The notes: generated by a model from the letters alone, not told the origin. DNA of 64,000 bases from Spinellus fusiger (GCA_025094145.1 JALLLS010000094.1:59425-123424); one strand, 5' to 3'; shown: positions 1 to 12,917, counted from the first letter of the stretch. Made by a program: numbers and translations.

Positions 1-21
1 CACTAGAGTCACTCATAGTCA

Positions 22-258
22 ATGGAGGGTGCTGATCTAACAGAAAGTAGGGAAGAACCTCGTCCGTTCGTTATTTACACCACAGATGACGTAAAGAAAA
101 GCTATGGCCACCCTTCTTCAAACAAGTCACATGATAAAGAAAGAGGTAGATCCTTTTTTTCTTTTTCTTTTTCTTTTTTTTCAGTTGCAAAAGCCTTGAT
201 GGGTTTACTGATGCTATTCAAAGGATCTCCTATTGGTTGGGCTGATAAAATCTGTTGA
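22..258 (+). CDS. Small ORF, unknown function
   Basis: An ATG at 22 opens a 78-codon frame; stops lie in frame just upstream (positions 4-6 and 16-18), so it is not simply the open end of a longer exon. A T-rich segment at 146-184 (39 nt) starts GTAGAT and ends TTTCAG, so it looks like an intron; its length is a multiple of three and the frame stays open whether or not it is removed. Spliced, the product would be about 65 residues ending in ALMGLLMLFKGSPIGWADKIC-like sequence. I recognise no family. It could be the last exons of a gene lying left of the window, or noise. Confidence 0.25.
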   Translation: MEGADLTESREEPRPFVIYTTDDVKKSYGHPSSNKSHDKERGRSFFSFSFSFFSVAKALMGLLMLFKGSPIGWADKIC

Positions 259-2796
259 ATTCATTTGTACTCGGTAATTATGTCAATAGAAGATGCTTTT
301 TATCTATGGACCTGTGCTCTAATAAGTGCAGGCACTGTGTAGCTTATCATTGCACAGAGAAGAAAAAAGAAGAAATAAAAGATGTAGAGTTTTGTCTCCT
401 CTCGCCATGGTTCTACGCTCTAAGAGTAGCAATTGTAATTGTAATTAAGGTATATCTTACTCTATAAAGACATCAATAGCATACGGAAATTACACCAAGA
501 CTCAACTTGTTTAAAGCCTAAAACAGAACAGAACATTAAATAAAACATATGTATTTTCTTTGTATAGTCTTTGTACCTGAATTTTGCTGGGTGTCTTGCT
601 CTTTGGAGTTCCTTCAAATTATCAACATAGTTTTGATTTTGATTTTCAGGTGGATTAGAGTTTAAGGGAAAAGCAGTTGGAATTTAAGAGGACATTAAAA
701 TGCACTCGTGGTTTTGTATGCATTTTTATTGATTCACACAAGTGAATAAGTAGTAAGGCTATAAAGTGAAATGGGTTGCATCTAAGAAATAGTAGTAAAG
801 ATAATGGTAATATAGAAAGAGATTCTTTATCAAACATAATACAAGTGCATTTTATACTATTGAAAAGACTGGATAGACTAGTTTTCATGACCCAATGTCT
901 TGGTAGTGATCTGGTAATTTCTTATTATTTTATTATTTCTTGTTTCTTATTTTCTATTGATTCTTCCTTTTATTATGATTATTGTTGCTGTTGTTGCTGT
1001 TACTGTTATTATTGTTATTATTGTTATTATTGTTATTATTGTTATTATTGTTATTATTGTTATTATTGTTATTATTGTTATTATTGTTATTATTGTTATT
1101 ATTGTTATTATTGTTATTATTGTTATTATTGTTATTATTGTTATTATTGTTATTATTGTTATTATTATTGTTACTGTTATTATTGTTACTGTTGACTTAT
1201 TCAACTGTCTACTGTTTTCTTATAGAAATTCATGATATAAGCAGGAAGAAAGAGAAAAAGGGGGACTATAATAAAGAAAGACAACACAGCGACGACATTT
1301 GTTCAACCCAAAATGCAAACGATTTCCTTAGAATTCAACCCATTGCAATACAGACTGGTGATGATATAGCATCCATGTTGTAGCATGTATTACACATACA
1401 CACATATATATTTATATTTATACATTAATATATATTTATACACAAGAGAGGGAAATAGTGACAGAGAGTAGAGTGAGCAAGTGCATCTTAAAATAAACTA
1501 TCCTGTGTGAGGCCTCTTCATGTGTCTAAAATGATAGTCACAGATATAAATTCATAGGAAATTAAGGGCCATGGATTGAATTCCCCTTGCTGGTAGCTCT
1601 CATAAGGAGGCTGTTCTGTTTCTTCTGCTGCTACTTATAAATATTTGTGACTGACTACTAATAGGAGTATTTGTTATCAAGACAGATAAATGCAAGTAGT
1701 GAACGTGTAACCAAGAAGAAAGAGAGCAAATGAGTTCAATCTGTCAACCCATCGAACAAATAAGGGAGGGATAGGTTGCAGTGCCGCTGAGAATAGAACC
1801 TGTAGACCATCAGAAAGGTGCATACCAGGAAGTATGAAAGGGCAGTGACTTTCTAAAAATAAAAATACAGCCTATTGCTATGGATCAGTAGAAATGGCAA
1901 ATAAAACAGCTTAAAAAAGAGGATTTATAAAATAAATAAATAAAAAAGGGGGAAATAATAAAGAATAAAAAGAACATAGCAACACCCAGCCTTGTTATTA
2001 ATGTTATTATGAAGATGGCTTAGTGAAGCACTCCACATCACCAGGGACACTTTGCACTTCTGATGTGCCTTGGGTGGCACAAAAGTCTCAGTTGTTATGT
2101 GCTCCGGTCTATCTATAAATACAAATGCACTTTTCTAACCATCAGCCCAGAAAGAAAAAGAAGAGTAACAGACATCATTCAATTGAGCTAAAGTCATAGA
2201 AACAGTATTTGCTCATCTTTTTAATAGAATAAAAAAGTAAAAACTCATAAAAAGAGAAAGGAAAAAGCGTAAAGCAATGTCGATCCTTGTTCTTCCTATA
2301 CTTCCTACTCTGTTTTATTCTTCTTGGCCAATCGGATCAGGGCACAGGTCCCCTTTTTATTCTTTCATCTTATTGTGTCCAGTCAGTGTGATTGAGTCAA
2401 TAGACAGACAACATCAGCATAACACTATTCATATATGTATGTGTTTATCTGTGTATTTATATGTAGTGATGTATATATATGTACCCTTGTACCCTTGTAT
2501 CTCTGTACCTCTGTACCTCTGTACTTTTATAAATTTATACCTATCTATGTATCTATAGTCTCTGAAAAGTATATGTGCTCCAAGACTCCACTGACTTACC
2601 TACTATAGATAACGCCTTATTTCTTTTGTATATAAAAATATCAATTTTATACTCTATTTTCCTGCTCTTTCTGTTTTTCTTACTCTTTTTTTCTTTACTG
2701 ATTTTTCTTGGCGCGTTATCTGCAACTATTGTTAGCATCTTACAGATATATAAAACATAAAGTCTTCATCCTATTTGTCTCTATTGATTGCCTGCT
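259..2796. other. Gene-free stretch
   Basis: AT-rich DNA with many short homopolymers and no exon I can defend. It contains the 9-nt minisatellite listed separately, a short TATATTTATA-type tract near 1400-1440 and an ATGTA/CTCTGTAC-type tract near 2455-2530. The open frames here have low-complexity or hydrophobic translations without motifs. Confidence 0.6.
985..1195. repeat. TTATTATTG minisatellite
   Basis: About 18 near-perfect tandem copies of TTATTATTG occupy roughly 1003-1165, with degenerate GTT/ACTGTT units on both flanks. All three forward frames and one reverse frame stay open across it and give poly-Leu, poly-Ile/Val or Tyr-Cys translations, which are by-products of the repeat and not genes. 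Confidence 0.93.
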
Positions 2797-3036
2797 ATGT
2801 TCCAGTTTCTCGTTGATTGGAAGCGCAAACATCATACCTTGCACCGTAATGCCTCTGCCAATCACTCCATTTACCCTCAGAGCAAAATGATTCGAAATCC
2901 CTCCATCAGTTCTACTACATCCTCACCCTCCAATTGCAGCATTGATTGGCACTCTGATAAACGAACTTGGTCTTTTAAAGAGGATTATGTATCATTTCCT
3001 AGTCTTGAACCAGAATCTGTTCCTTGTTCCTCTTGA
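2797..3036 (+). CDS. Small ORF, possible terminal exon
   Basis: A 79-residue frame from ATG 2797 to TGA 3036 with a mixed, non-repetitive composition (rich in Ser, Pro and Lys) that looks more protein-like than the surrounding AT-rich DNA. There are possible acceptors just upstream (a TTACAG near 2744 and a TTAG near 2732), so it could be the last exon of an unrecognised gene. No known domain. T-rich sequence and AATAAA-like signals follow near 3243-3255. Confidence 0.3.
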   Translation: MFQFLVDWKRKHHTLHRNASANHSIYPQSKMIRNPSISSTTSSPSNCSIDWHSDKRTWSFKEDYVSFPSLEPESVPCSS

Positions 3037-5871
3037 TTTGTCTACATTTTTCATCTTTTTGTATATATAATTTCCCTCATATAGTTCTACCATTTTCTTT
3101 CCTATCTTTATAATTACATCTCTCCCACCCATTTATATACTTACTCACACTGGCCTGTTTACTTTTCTATGCTCTTGTATATGTCTCACTTCCATACTCT
3201 CTATTTATTATGCTTATGTATTCTTTTTGTCTTTTTTTCTCTTAAATAAATAAATAGAGAGAGTGACTGGCTAGCATTAGTTTATTGACTTTTGTCGAAA
3301 TGTTGCAACAATAAATTGAACATAACACTCATTTAAAAAAACGGTATTAAACTTGCACAGCCAAGCCATCTCAAGAGTCTAGTCACTGGGGATGGACTCA
3401 TGTAGGCTGTGTTTCAATCCTCTTTGTTCCATTGACCTTTGCAGGTTATAAACACAAGATTTCCATATTGAATAAGGAAGAATGAGTCCATATTGTCTAA
3501 CATGGCACATTGAGTAGTATTGCCATAGTCATTCAGTCAGTCATTCAGTCAGTCATTTAGTCATTCAGTCAGTCAGTCAGCTAAGTTAGTCTATTTGACT
3601 CTAATAAAATATTTAATTTTTTCCCCTCATTTTCTTTTTTCGCTTCTATTTTCTAGAGATTTTTTTCTTTCTTTTTTCTTCTGTAACATCTCATGATATG
3701 TACATGGAATCAGACTTGAAAGAGAGGCAAATCCACCTGTTTTATTGGACACCCTCATCAGGCTTAATTATTTCTACTATCATCATGACAACAGTCATTT
3801 ACAGTAATAAAAAGGTGTGTGGTGGTTGGGTCTGGAGATAGGGCAAAGAAACCTAATAAAAATGATTTGCCTAATATTTTTGCTTGAATTATCCTCAACA
3901 AACAAACAGATAAACAGATAAACAAATAAATAAATAGCATATAGAATACTATGTAAAATAGTCAAACTAAGAATTGAAACTATCCACAATAACAACAAAA
4001 AAAAAAGACAAAAGTAGCGGTTACGCACGGAGCAAAAGAAATATAGTGTAAGTGTGCAACATGCCTCGTTTCTATTGAAATAAGAGCAAAAGACTAAGTC
4101 ACAAAGAGCAGAAAAAAAGAAAAAAAGAAAAAAAGAAACAGTGAGTAGTGTGGGTGTAGAACATGGAGAAAGGGGAAAAAAGGGAAAAAATAAACAGAAG
4201 CAAAAGTAGAGGCAGAATCTCGATACAACCAAGTGACTTTTCTGTGTACAGGTTCATCTTTATATCTATAGATAGATAGATAGATATATCTATTAGAAAC
4301 AATGGCTTACAACTACTTTACAAAGAAACTCCATAGGCTAATTACTTATTATGGTAAAACATAACACTAAAATTTCTACGTGTGTACTTTGGAAGACAAA
4401 AGCCAAAATTCCACGCATCTCCAGGCATTGTTGACTCGATCTATTCTCTTATTCTCTTGTCTGTGAGTCTATTTGTATACACTGTAAGGTTCACAGCACT
4501 GGTATTCTTGGGGCACTTTTATTTTTCCTGGTCTTTTATCTCTTTCTCGCTCTCCGGTGCTTTTGTGAGAGAATATTAGACTTTATAATAGATAGATAGA
4601 TAGATAAAAGACAGATGAGCTTGTTGACTACAAGTGCGTCTGTTGGATCACACTGGTCTATGAACCCTTTCATAGAATGCCGTATTGGTGGTGTGCCCTT
4701 GTTCATGAATAGAGTTGTACGAGTGCCTCGTCTTGTCACAGATCTAGAATCCACAAAAGCACTTTACCCTTTTTCTTGTCTTTTTTCCTTCTTTTACTAT
4801 CCTTATTACACTTACTGCACTGTTATTATCCACGTGGCTATGGACCTGACAGTGACTAAAATACCTTGTGATGTTAGGAATGGCTTCATTTATTGATTTG
4901 AGGAATAAAACAAAACAGGACAAATGAGTAGAGTAGAGTATAGTACTACACAAAGTCATAGAAACAACTGTATGACCTTCTGAGAGTGGAATTGTTCCAT
5001 GTCTCTTCTTGAGATGAAGAAATAAGGGGAAATGTACAGAGATGGCCAACTAAACCAGGAAAAAAGGTTATCTCTATTCTTTCCACACACAAAAAGACAG
5101 GTTACATCATTGATACAGCATAAAAACTCCTAATGTTTATAAAATAGTAAAGTAGAAGAATCCCATCCAATGCCATTCACTTTTTTATCCCATTTTATAA
5201 TGGCCCTTTTTTTTGGTCTTTTTTTTTTTAACCTTTTAATTTGTCCTTTTCTTTATCTATTTCTATACTACGTATCGCTGTTTCCATATAAAGCAGCTCT
5301 CCTTTACTGTTTTATATTAATGCAGTTGTAAGCCTAATCTCAACATTAGGCGTTTGAGTAGACTGTATTTTATTAGTCACTTGCACTTCCCTTTTTTTTC
5401 CCTTTTTCCCTTTTAATAAAAGAATAAGCGGTGGATTCTAATGTTGCCCTTTAATTATATATTCTCATAAAATCCACAACACTGGATTCACTGCTATAAT
5501 TTAAGACAAAGGCAAAACAAACTGCCAACTTCAATTTATCACCATGGCAACAATGTCTAGATATAGGTAGCATGGCACTGATGTTTCACTCTCTTTTGGT
5601 ATGGAGAGAATAGACAGACTTTTACTTCTTCCAATAGGTTTTCTTTTTTCTATTATTATTTTTCTTTTTTGTATACTTGTTTCTTTATTTATTCTCTGCT
5701 CTTTTATTCCCTAACAACCAATATCCATCTTCATTCCAAAAAAAAGAGTAGATGTGCGGTGTCTAAATAGACGTCCTGTTTGGGTGTATTGTTGTGACTT
5801 GGAATGCAGGAAGCTGCCCTGAGATTTGGATGTCTGTGGATAAGATTTGACAGGTCCCTCCTATTTACTTT
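3037..5871. other. Gene-free stretch before the TrhO-like gene
   Basis: No exon is supported on either strand. A tandem array built from CATTCAGTCAGT units lies at about 3530-3582. Several GATA-rich runs occur (4265-4290, 4590-4605). The last few hundred bases are T-rich and should contain the promoter of the gene starting at 5872. Confidence 0.55.
3530..3582. repeat. CAGT-rich tandem repeat
   Basis: Imperfect tandem copies of CATTCAGTCAGT and CAGT. No coding potential and no sign of dispersed copies elsewhere in the window. Confidence 0.8.
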
Positions 5872-7570
5872 ATGCTCCAGCGCCTCTCACGTCGGCTGTA
5901 CTCTTTGCCGCGCCACTCCACACCCACACTCTTTGTTTCTAGACATTGCCCTCAAGTGGCTCTAGGGTGGACTCGACCGTCTCTTATCTCTTCTCAAATA
6001 ACGAGGACTGTTTCTCCCTTGCACCCACACCTTTGCTCTTTCCATAGCACTCGACACTCTCCAAGGTCAGCCAACAGCACACCCCCTGTTAAGAGTAGTC
6101 TAGACCCAGCCACTTATAAAACCCTCGCCTTTTATCACATCTGTTCTCTGGAAAAGAAAGACCTTGGGCCATGGCGAGACCAACTCCTGAGTGATCTCAA
6201 ACAATGGCATATTGTGGGCCGTATTTACTTGTCCACAGAAGGCATCAATGCCCAAATCTCTTGTCCTGAGCAGTACATGGAGGCGCTTTCTGACTATTAC
6301 ACGTCTGAAATTCAACCGAGACTTGGTCCTAATGTTATGGACCTTAACCTAGGGACAGAACATGGACAGCGTTCTTTTAGAGCCCTTCATGTGCGAATTA
6401 GAAAGCAGGTAAGGCATGGATAGGATAATGATTGTCTTTGTTTTTTTTGTTTTAAGAGGACATCAGATGAGTTTAGAGAGATCAACAAGGCATTGAATAA
6501 CATTGAATAGTTGGTGGCAGATGGTCTTGATCCTTCTACCTATGATCTTTCTCAACAGCCCTCCCATCTTCCCCCCTCTGAATGGCATCAGAAGCTCACC
6601 GAGTATAAAGAGAAGCATGGCAAGGAGCCTGTTTTGATTGATATGAGGAATCATTATGAAAGGTAGATGTTAGTGTGGAATCTTTCTTTCTTTCTCTTTT
6701 AGCCTAGAAAACAGAACAAAACAAGTTTTCTTTTACCTTTGGTCTGTCATTCTTCCATTGTTGCTGTTGCTGTTTATTTAAACTGCCTTTGCTCATTGTA
6801 TCTTATTCTATAGTCAGATTGGATATTTTGAAGGTGCTGTTCGTCCTGATGTCAATACCTTTCGAGAAAGTATCCAGGCCATGAACTCCATTGTCAAAGA
6901 TCTCCCTCGAGACCAAGAAATCTTCATGTATTGCACAGGAGGCATTCGATGCTCTAAAGCCGGGGCTATTCTTCAAACCCAATCTGGCTTCGATACTGTC
7001 CATTTAGTTCAGGGTGGTATCACAGCCTATGGACATTGGATCCGCCAACAAAACGTCACCTCTTTGTACCGTGGAAAAAACTTTACTTTTGATGCACGCC
7101 TCGGAGAAGCCATTACAGAAGAAGTGTTTGGCCAGTGCCATTTGTGTGGTGAGTCAAGTAACCGGTACCAGAACTGCACCCATGCCTCGTGTAATCTCCT
7201 GCTCCTCTGTTGTTCTTCCTGTGCCTCTCGGTTCTTGAATACATGCGGAAGGATAAAGTGTTATGACACAGTACACCATTACAAGACGAGTACAAAAATC
7301 CACTTTCAACCGAGTGGGCCGGTGGTGGTGGAGGGAGTACGAGCTTACGTCAAGGAGGGCCAGATGAACATGCAGCCCCGAACAGGCCCATCAGACCCAT
7401 CAGATCCATCAGATCCATCAGAGCGAGTGGTGGTGGGGCAGTGTGGAGTGGAATGCGAACATGAGCATCATCGACGTCTACGTGCAATAGAAGTGTTAGG
7501 GAAGCCTGGGCAGGTGCTTCAAGAATGGGCAAAGGCAGGAAGAGAATTACCCTCTCAACACAGTCTGTAA
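5872..7570 (+). CDS. Rhodanese-domain protein, TrhO/UPF0176-like, probably mitochondrial
   Basis: Three exons, 5872-6408, 6511-6662 and 6814-7570, with consistent phases (0, then 2). The N-terminus is rich in Arg, Ser and His with no acidic residues (starts MLQRLSRRLYSLP), as in a mitochondrial presequence. Next comes the TrhO N-terminal domain (FYHICSLE..., GINAQIS, KQLVADGL across the first junction), then a rhodanese domain (LIDMRNHYES, GYFEGAVRP) with the active-site loop YCTGGIRCSKA, where the first Cys is the expected catalytic one. The C-terminus has a cysteine cluster (CHLCGE, NCTHASC, CCSSC) typical of this family and likely zinc binding. Bacterial TrhO hydroxylates U34 of tRNA; a mitochondrial tRNA role here is inference. 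A PSD tripeptide repeat interrupts the tail near 7388-7420. It converges on the transporter gene ending at 7696. Confidence 0.9.
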
Positions 7571-7695
7571 GATATAGTTTATTTCTATAGAATGAAGAAA
7601 ATAATTTGGGTATGAATAGTACATATCATCAGCAATAATAATAAAATAGTTATAGAGAAAAGAAAGAAAAAGAAAGAAAAGAAAAGAAAACATTA

Positions 7696-10085
7696 TTAAA
7701 GAGTATGAGGAATACATCTTGCAACAGGAGTTCCCTCAGATCCCTCTGCCGACCAAAGAGAGACTGTGATATAGGTAGTATAGATCATGGCGATCAAACC
7801 AAACACAATGATCGCTATGTCAATGGTCTTTTGCTTCCATGTACGAGCCACTGCCTTGAGATGAAAGAGGGGAGGGAAGAAGAAGCACAAAGGCACACAG
7901 CACACGGATCCAACCAAGGACACGAACTTATCCAAATCAGCAGAGCCAAGAATAGCCACAAAAGCACAGACCAATACGGCCATGAAACGGAAGGTGTTCT
8001 TCTGCCACTTGACAATAGGGTTGAATTTGCCTGATTGTGTGAATAGACCTGTTTCCACAATACGAATGGCAGGGAATAGCTGGAGAGGAATTGACAAGCA
8101 GATGGCTACAGCATACAAGGCCTGGATGGTGTTAACAGTAGGACCAGGGGGCAGATTAAGGAGAATGACAGTTTGGACTTCATCACCAAAGGCAATATAA
8201 GAAATCAGCCCCATGGACAAGAACAAGAATGTCATAAAGATCATGGTTCCAGTGAGCACTTTTGGGAATTTCTTGGGATCCTTCATTGACTCGGTAATAG
8301 GAATCACTAGGGAAAGAAAAAAAAGAGAGGGTGGGTGTAAGTGGGATATGTTTTTTGTTTTTGTTTTTTACAAATTCAACTTACCAAGACCCACGCCTTC
8401 GAATGTAAAGACTGCAGTGCCAATGAACAGAGGGAAGGATTCTGCATTAATGACCCATTCAACATTACCAATGCCACGAGTAGCCAATGTCAGAAAGTCA
8501 TAATAGTACAAGTAAACAAGACCAAGAAGAATAAATACGTCTGCAATAAGGGCAAATACGGACAGTTTCTGGATTTTTCGGATCATTGCCAAGGGTACAA
8601 ATACAGCAATCTGGCCCAAGATCAAATAGGCGGTAGGAATGATGGTTTGGCAATTGGATATGTTTTCCACCAACGCCTGTATGCTCTGTGCAACAAACAC
8701 CATGTAGGCACAAACAAATCCAATCTAGTAAAAAAACAAAAACAAAAACAATGGTGTAAGGACAGGCACAGCACAGTAAAGCAGAGTGCACTGTAGGAAT
8801 AGAGTACCTGAGACACGGTGATAGCCACCAACACAGCCATACGCATTCTAGGGCCAAACAACACACCACCAATGTCACCAAAAGACACGGGCACCTTATT
8901 ACGGGTGTCTACTAATAACAAGAAGCTGTAGAGAGAGACCAGGGCAATGATAGTGAGCAATACAGAAGAAAAGAACAGGCCGCCGTTATAAAACCTAATC
9001 CATAGAAGCAATTTCAGTACTGGTGTTGGTATTGGTATTGTTATTATTGCTATTGCTATTGCTATTGCTATTAGCATCAACAACTTACGCCTTGGGTAGG
9101 AACATCACACCTATCACTTTATCAGTACCACTGTAACAAGCAATACCACTGTACCTGTGCCAATAAATGCCTTGAGCAGCAAAAACACTGCCTTGGAGGG
9201 TGTAGCAGTTCCTTCCACTGTCTCCTCCTGGGCCTGTTGAAGCAGTGGATCCATCTCTCCCTCTCCACTTGACAGTCGGTGTCTGGAATCACGACGGAGA
9301 CGACGACGTTCATGGGCCTTGTCCTCTTCTTCCTCTTCATCATCACTCAGATCCTCACCACCAAAATGGCCATACAGCGCCAGGAAATCCACAAAGGTGT
9401 GGGTCATCCAGTGCGGAGGCTTCTTTCCTTGTTGCGCTGCCTTTTTAGAGATAAAATGACGACGGAATCCACCGGGATCCTTGATATTGGCCAGTCCAGG
9501 ATCCACAACAGGACGATCAAAAGTCATGGATTGTGACCGCTTAAACCGTCCTGACTGTTCATTCTCCTGTGCTTCTGACCACTTGTAGATATCGTGTGTA
9601 ATCGAACCCCCTGGCAGTTGGTGGACACTGGTAATAGCACTGTTGTAGGGATTCTCGTCTGACCCATCTTCACGTGGAATGCTACGAATGCTCTGGTGAG
9701 GGGAGCTGCCGTAGAGAGAGCCCGAGGGAGAGGTTTCTACCAAATGTCTTTTCACTGCTTTGGCGACTTGGTCCTCTGGCAAATCCACCCCCAGGTTGTC
9801 TCCGTAATAGTGGGACGGACGGAGAAGACTCAACGAGTGGTTGGTGGGCACTCTGTCAAGGTCCACTGTTGCATTGGCGATGTGGGTGCTACCATAGGTG
9901 CGACTGGACAGACCACTGATACTCTGGGGTGACGTACCATAGACGATGCTTGGGTGGATAGGAGAAGAGCCTAAGCGAGCGGTAGAGGAGGCTCTATCAA
10001 ATGAGTTTGAAAGATGGTCATTTAAGCCAGACACACTATCAGTGTCTCTTTGAATCTTTGCATTGACAGGCAAAGGTGACGACAT
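7696..10085 (-). CDS. AVT3: Vacuolar amino-acid transporter, AVT3-like (SLC36/AAAP family)
   Basis: Five exons on the minus strand: 10085-9155, 9110-9089, 8994-8808, 8724-8385 and 8306-7696, giving 696 aa, close to the fungal AVT3/AVT4 length. The start MSSPLPVN was chosen because upstream residues in this frame are hydrophobic low-complexity sequence from T-rich DNA. About 300 residues of Ser/Asp-rich cytoplasmic N-terminus precede the membrane domain, which opens with the family signature LLKAFIGTGVMFLPKAFYNG; this signature is spread over three exons, including a 22-nt micro-exon. Further motifs (FEGVGLVIPI, LNLPPGP, PLQLFPAIRI) are typical AAAP transporter segments, and about 11 membrane spans are visible. 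In yeast, AVT3/AVT4 export neutral amino acids from the vacuole; AVT3 versus AVT4 cannot be separated here. Confidence 0.9.
9111..9154 (-). other. 44-nt intron beside a 22-nt micro-exon
   Basis: The first intron of the AVT3-like gene runs 9154 to 9111 (GTACAG to ATAG) and is the shortest intron in the window whose removal is clearly required by protein conservation. It is followed by a 22-nt exon (9110-9089) encoding GVMFLPKA inside the transporter signature. It sets a baseline for judging the shorter candidate introns elsewhere. Confidence 0.85.
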
Positions 10086-10688
10086 GAATCGAAAGAAGAA
10101 AAATAAAGACCAATAAAGAGTTAAAGAAAAAGAAGAGGAGATAAAGAAGAAGAGGTGAAATATAAAAGGGAATTGAAATGTTATAAATCCACACCTACCA
10201 ATAATGACATGTATTTTCCCTGTCACATTTCTGTTTCTTTCTATAGACACCTTCTCTCACCCTCCCCCCCTCCCCCCCAAATTCATTTTGCTTTGACACC
10301 CACCCCACCCCCATTTCCATTCATTTCCTGCCGAAAGTAGATTGTCCTGACAGCATGAAAGAGGGTGTTTTATTTATTATACTTATTATATACTATCATA
10401 CTTATTATACTTATTACATACTTATCATATACTTATCATACTTATTATATACTTCTTATATACTTCTTATATACTTATTACAGACTTATTACATACTTAT
10501 TACATACTTATTATACTTATTATACTTATTATACTTATTATACTTATTATACTTATTATACTTATTATACTTATTATATACTTATTATATACTTATTATA
10601 TACTTATTACAGACTTATTACATGCTTATTGCATGCTTATTACATACTTATTACATACTTATTACATACTATTATACTTATCATATCT
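10086..10688. repeat. Intergenic region with C-rich tract and TTATTATAC minisatellite
   Basis: This lies between the AVT3-like start and the stop of the next minus-strand gene. 10258-10315 is strikingly C-rich on the plus strand for this AT-rich DNA and sits in the presumed promoter of the AVT3-like gene. 10370-10685 is a long degenerate array of ACTTATTAT-type units (TTATTATAC, TTATTACATAC), which overlaps the presumed 3' flank of the MFS gene. Tyr/Leu-rich open frames across it are repeat artefacts. Confidence 0.85.
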
Positions 10689-12917
10689 TTATTTGATATC
10701 GTACTGCTTATACACAGGCATCAGGGCAAAGGTAAAGAAAACAACCCACGCTAACAATAACCAGAATCCATAAAAGAACACATAGTAATACGTAGGCGTA
10801 TCTCTTAACCGACTGCCTATTCTCTGAAGTGCTGTTTTATCATACAGTCCATAGGCTTGGTTCTCCCTCACTTGCTGCAGTCGTCGATTTCTCTCATGAA
10901 CCCCCGCCTCAAGCCATCCCGACAAAAGACGGCGGTCCATGCACCAGAAGAGCACTGTGAATAGCATAGACAGACAGGCCATTGTAAGATAGAGGATCAT
11001 GACACCATCGTACTGGGATTCTTTATCTGCTACATCATTACTGGGATCGCCATCATGCAGGGTGAGATCCTGTACATATCCGACAAGAACCGATACAATG
11101 GTTGTCCCAATGTTATTGGAACACTTGTGTAATCCCATGCCTGTGCCTGACAGTTCGTGAGGTAATAACAGTGAGGCAGAACTGAGAATAGCCACAGGTC
11201 CCAATGCCAGTGCCAGTGAGAAGATTATCATTCCAACGGCAGGGATGGTCTTGGTAAAGGTCAACAGAACCATGGACGTCATCAGGAGAAGGGTCGCTAT
11301 GAATACTAACCAAAGACATCAATATATTAAATAAATAAATAAATAAATAAATAAAAAAGGGACATTTAAAAAGGTCATTGAAGGAATGTATGAATGAATT
11401 AGACTTACAAACAATAAGCCTTTTTCCGTACCGATGCACCACCACCCCCATAAGCGGGCCAAAGACAATAGGCATCACCTGTGTAAGACTACTTTGGTAC
11501 TATGGCAACCGATCAGATCAGATCAGATCAGATAATGGAATAGAAGAAGATGGAATAGAAGAAGATGGAATAGAAGAAGATGGAATATAGAATAGGTATA
11601 AGATAATCATAGGATAGAGTTGTTTCTTTTATTACCCCAGCCATGATGCTCGTTGTTTTGTAGCGAAACTGGATGTATTCCCTAGCAACAGCCCAGCAGA
11701 TCAGTCTAGTACTCTCTCTCTCTCTCTCTGCCTTTCACTCTCCCACGACTGACTTACGTTGCTACATCATCAAAACTGCTCATAATACTCGACATCAGCA
11801 ACTGAGCCCAAGGAATCATCCAGAATGTACTTGGTAACAACAGAAGCAGCCGCAATGACCATTGAAAGGAGAGTTTCTCAGAGTGATCCGTCTTCTTGTC
11901 CATGGACTGCCATTGGCTTCTATACCCAGACAGTGGTTGGGCAATCTCCTTACCACGAAGAGTAGCACACCGATGGTAGTACATCACAACCCAATACATT
12001 CCATTCACTATTACACCAAGGCCACACAACAGAGTGGCTACATGGATGGGCCATGCATTGGACTGTGTAGCATAGACAATAGGATAACAGGCCATTTTGG
12101 CTACCCATTTGGTGAGTCTGGCAGAGGCAAGAATAAGGCCAATGACAATGGCCAGCTGCTTGTCTCGGAACCAGCGTGACAAAACAGCTTCCTGCATAGT
12201 GACAATCATCCCTCCACCAAGACCATAGATGACGCTGCCAGCCACCATCATAGAGTAGGACTGGTAGATGGAGGCCATGGAGACCAACAGACTGCCAATA
12301 AATACCATGAGGCTGATGAAGAGTGTCCCGCGTACAGAGCCAATTCCTGATATATCATCGACAATTGTACCAGCCAACAAGGGTAATACTGTATTGACCA
12401 GTGTAACAGAAGCAGTGAGGATACTGAATTCTGTATTATTGATCTTCAGAGACTAGAGAAAGGAAGAAGAAGGTTCATTCGATAGTTACTAAATACGCCC
12501 CAGCATCCTATAGTCTATGCCTTTTTCACCTACTGTTTTAATGGATGTCTTGAGAGTGCCTACTGTCGCCTCCAAGTAATGGGATCCCGCTAATTAGGCA
12601 TGGTATTCGTACGGTGGACAGGGTATTCGTACGGTGGATAGGGTATTAGTACAGTAGACATGACATTGTTTTTCTTTCTCTTTTCTTCTTCTTCATTGGG
12701 CTTATTCTATAACAGGATTCCTCTTACCAGGCAAATAGAGCATAATCATAAAAATAAGCAATTTCATTTTCCACGAGGCTTCTACCAAGGTCACATCTAT
12801 AGTGTGGGGTGGCAGGGTTGGCATTTTATTCTTGGGGTCTGCCTGTGTCTTTTCCTTTAATGAACAAGGCATGGAAGTAGATTCTATGCAGTGTCGGTCC
12901 TTGTTGGTGTCGGCCAT
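10689..12917 (-). CDS. Major facilitator superfamily transporter, MFSD1-like
   Basis: Six exons on the minus strand: 12917-12728, 12589-12534, 12452-11758, 11681-11636, 11478-11409 and 11305-10689, all in phase, giving 557 aa. The cytosolic N-terminus (MADTNKDRH) is followed by about 12 membrane spans. Family-like segments are LPAGSHYLEATVGTLKTSIK (exon 1/2), NNTEFSILTASVTLVNTVLP, YGLGGGMIVTMQEAVLSRWF, the MFS loop MAGVMPIVFGPLMGVVVHRYG, and ELSGTGMGLHKCSNNIGTTI. These resemble metazoan and fungal MFSD1-type carriers, which in animals act in the lysosome; vacuolar location and substrate here are inference. The start is the only ATG giving a sensible N-terminus joined to the first span. Intron 1 contains three tandem 20-bp units. 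Confidence 0.85.
12600..12660. repeat. Three 20-bp tandem units in an intron
   Basis: GTATTCGTACGGTGGACAGG, a copy ending GGATAGG, and a diverged third copy GTATTAGTACAGTAGACA lie in the first intron of the MFS gene. No function suggested. Confidence 0.8.

Noticed and set aside
776..1383. Long open frames across the TTATTATTG array (poly-Leu, Tyr-Cys and Ile/Val repeats)
   Set aside because: The repeat unit is 9 nt, so every frame without a stop stays open; there is no non-repeat coding sequence attached.
9114..10250. Start of the AVT3-like gene at 10250 with a hydrophobic extension
   Set aside because: The extra residues come from T-rich DNA and give a Phe/Leu-rich stretch absent from the family; ATG 10085 is better placed.
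10355..10754. Tyr/Leu-rich open frames near the MFS gene
   Set aside because: They are translations of the TTATTATAC minisatellite and partly overlap real antisense exons.
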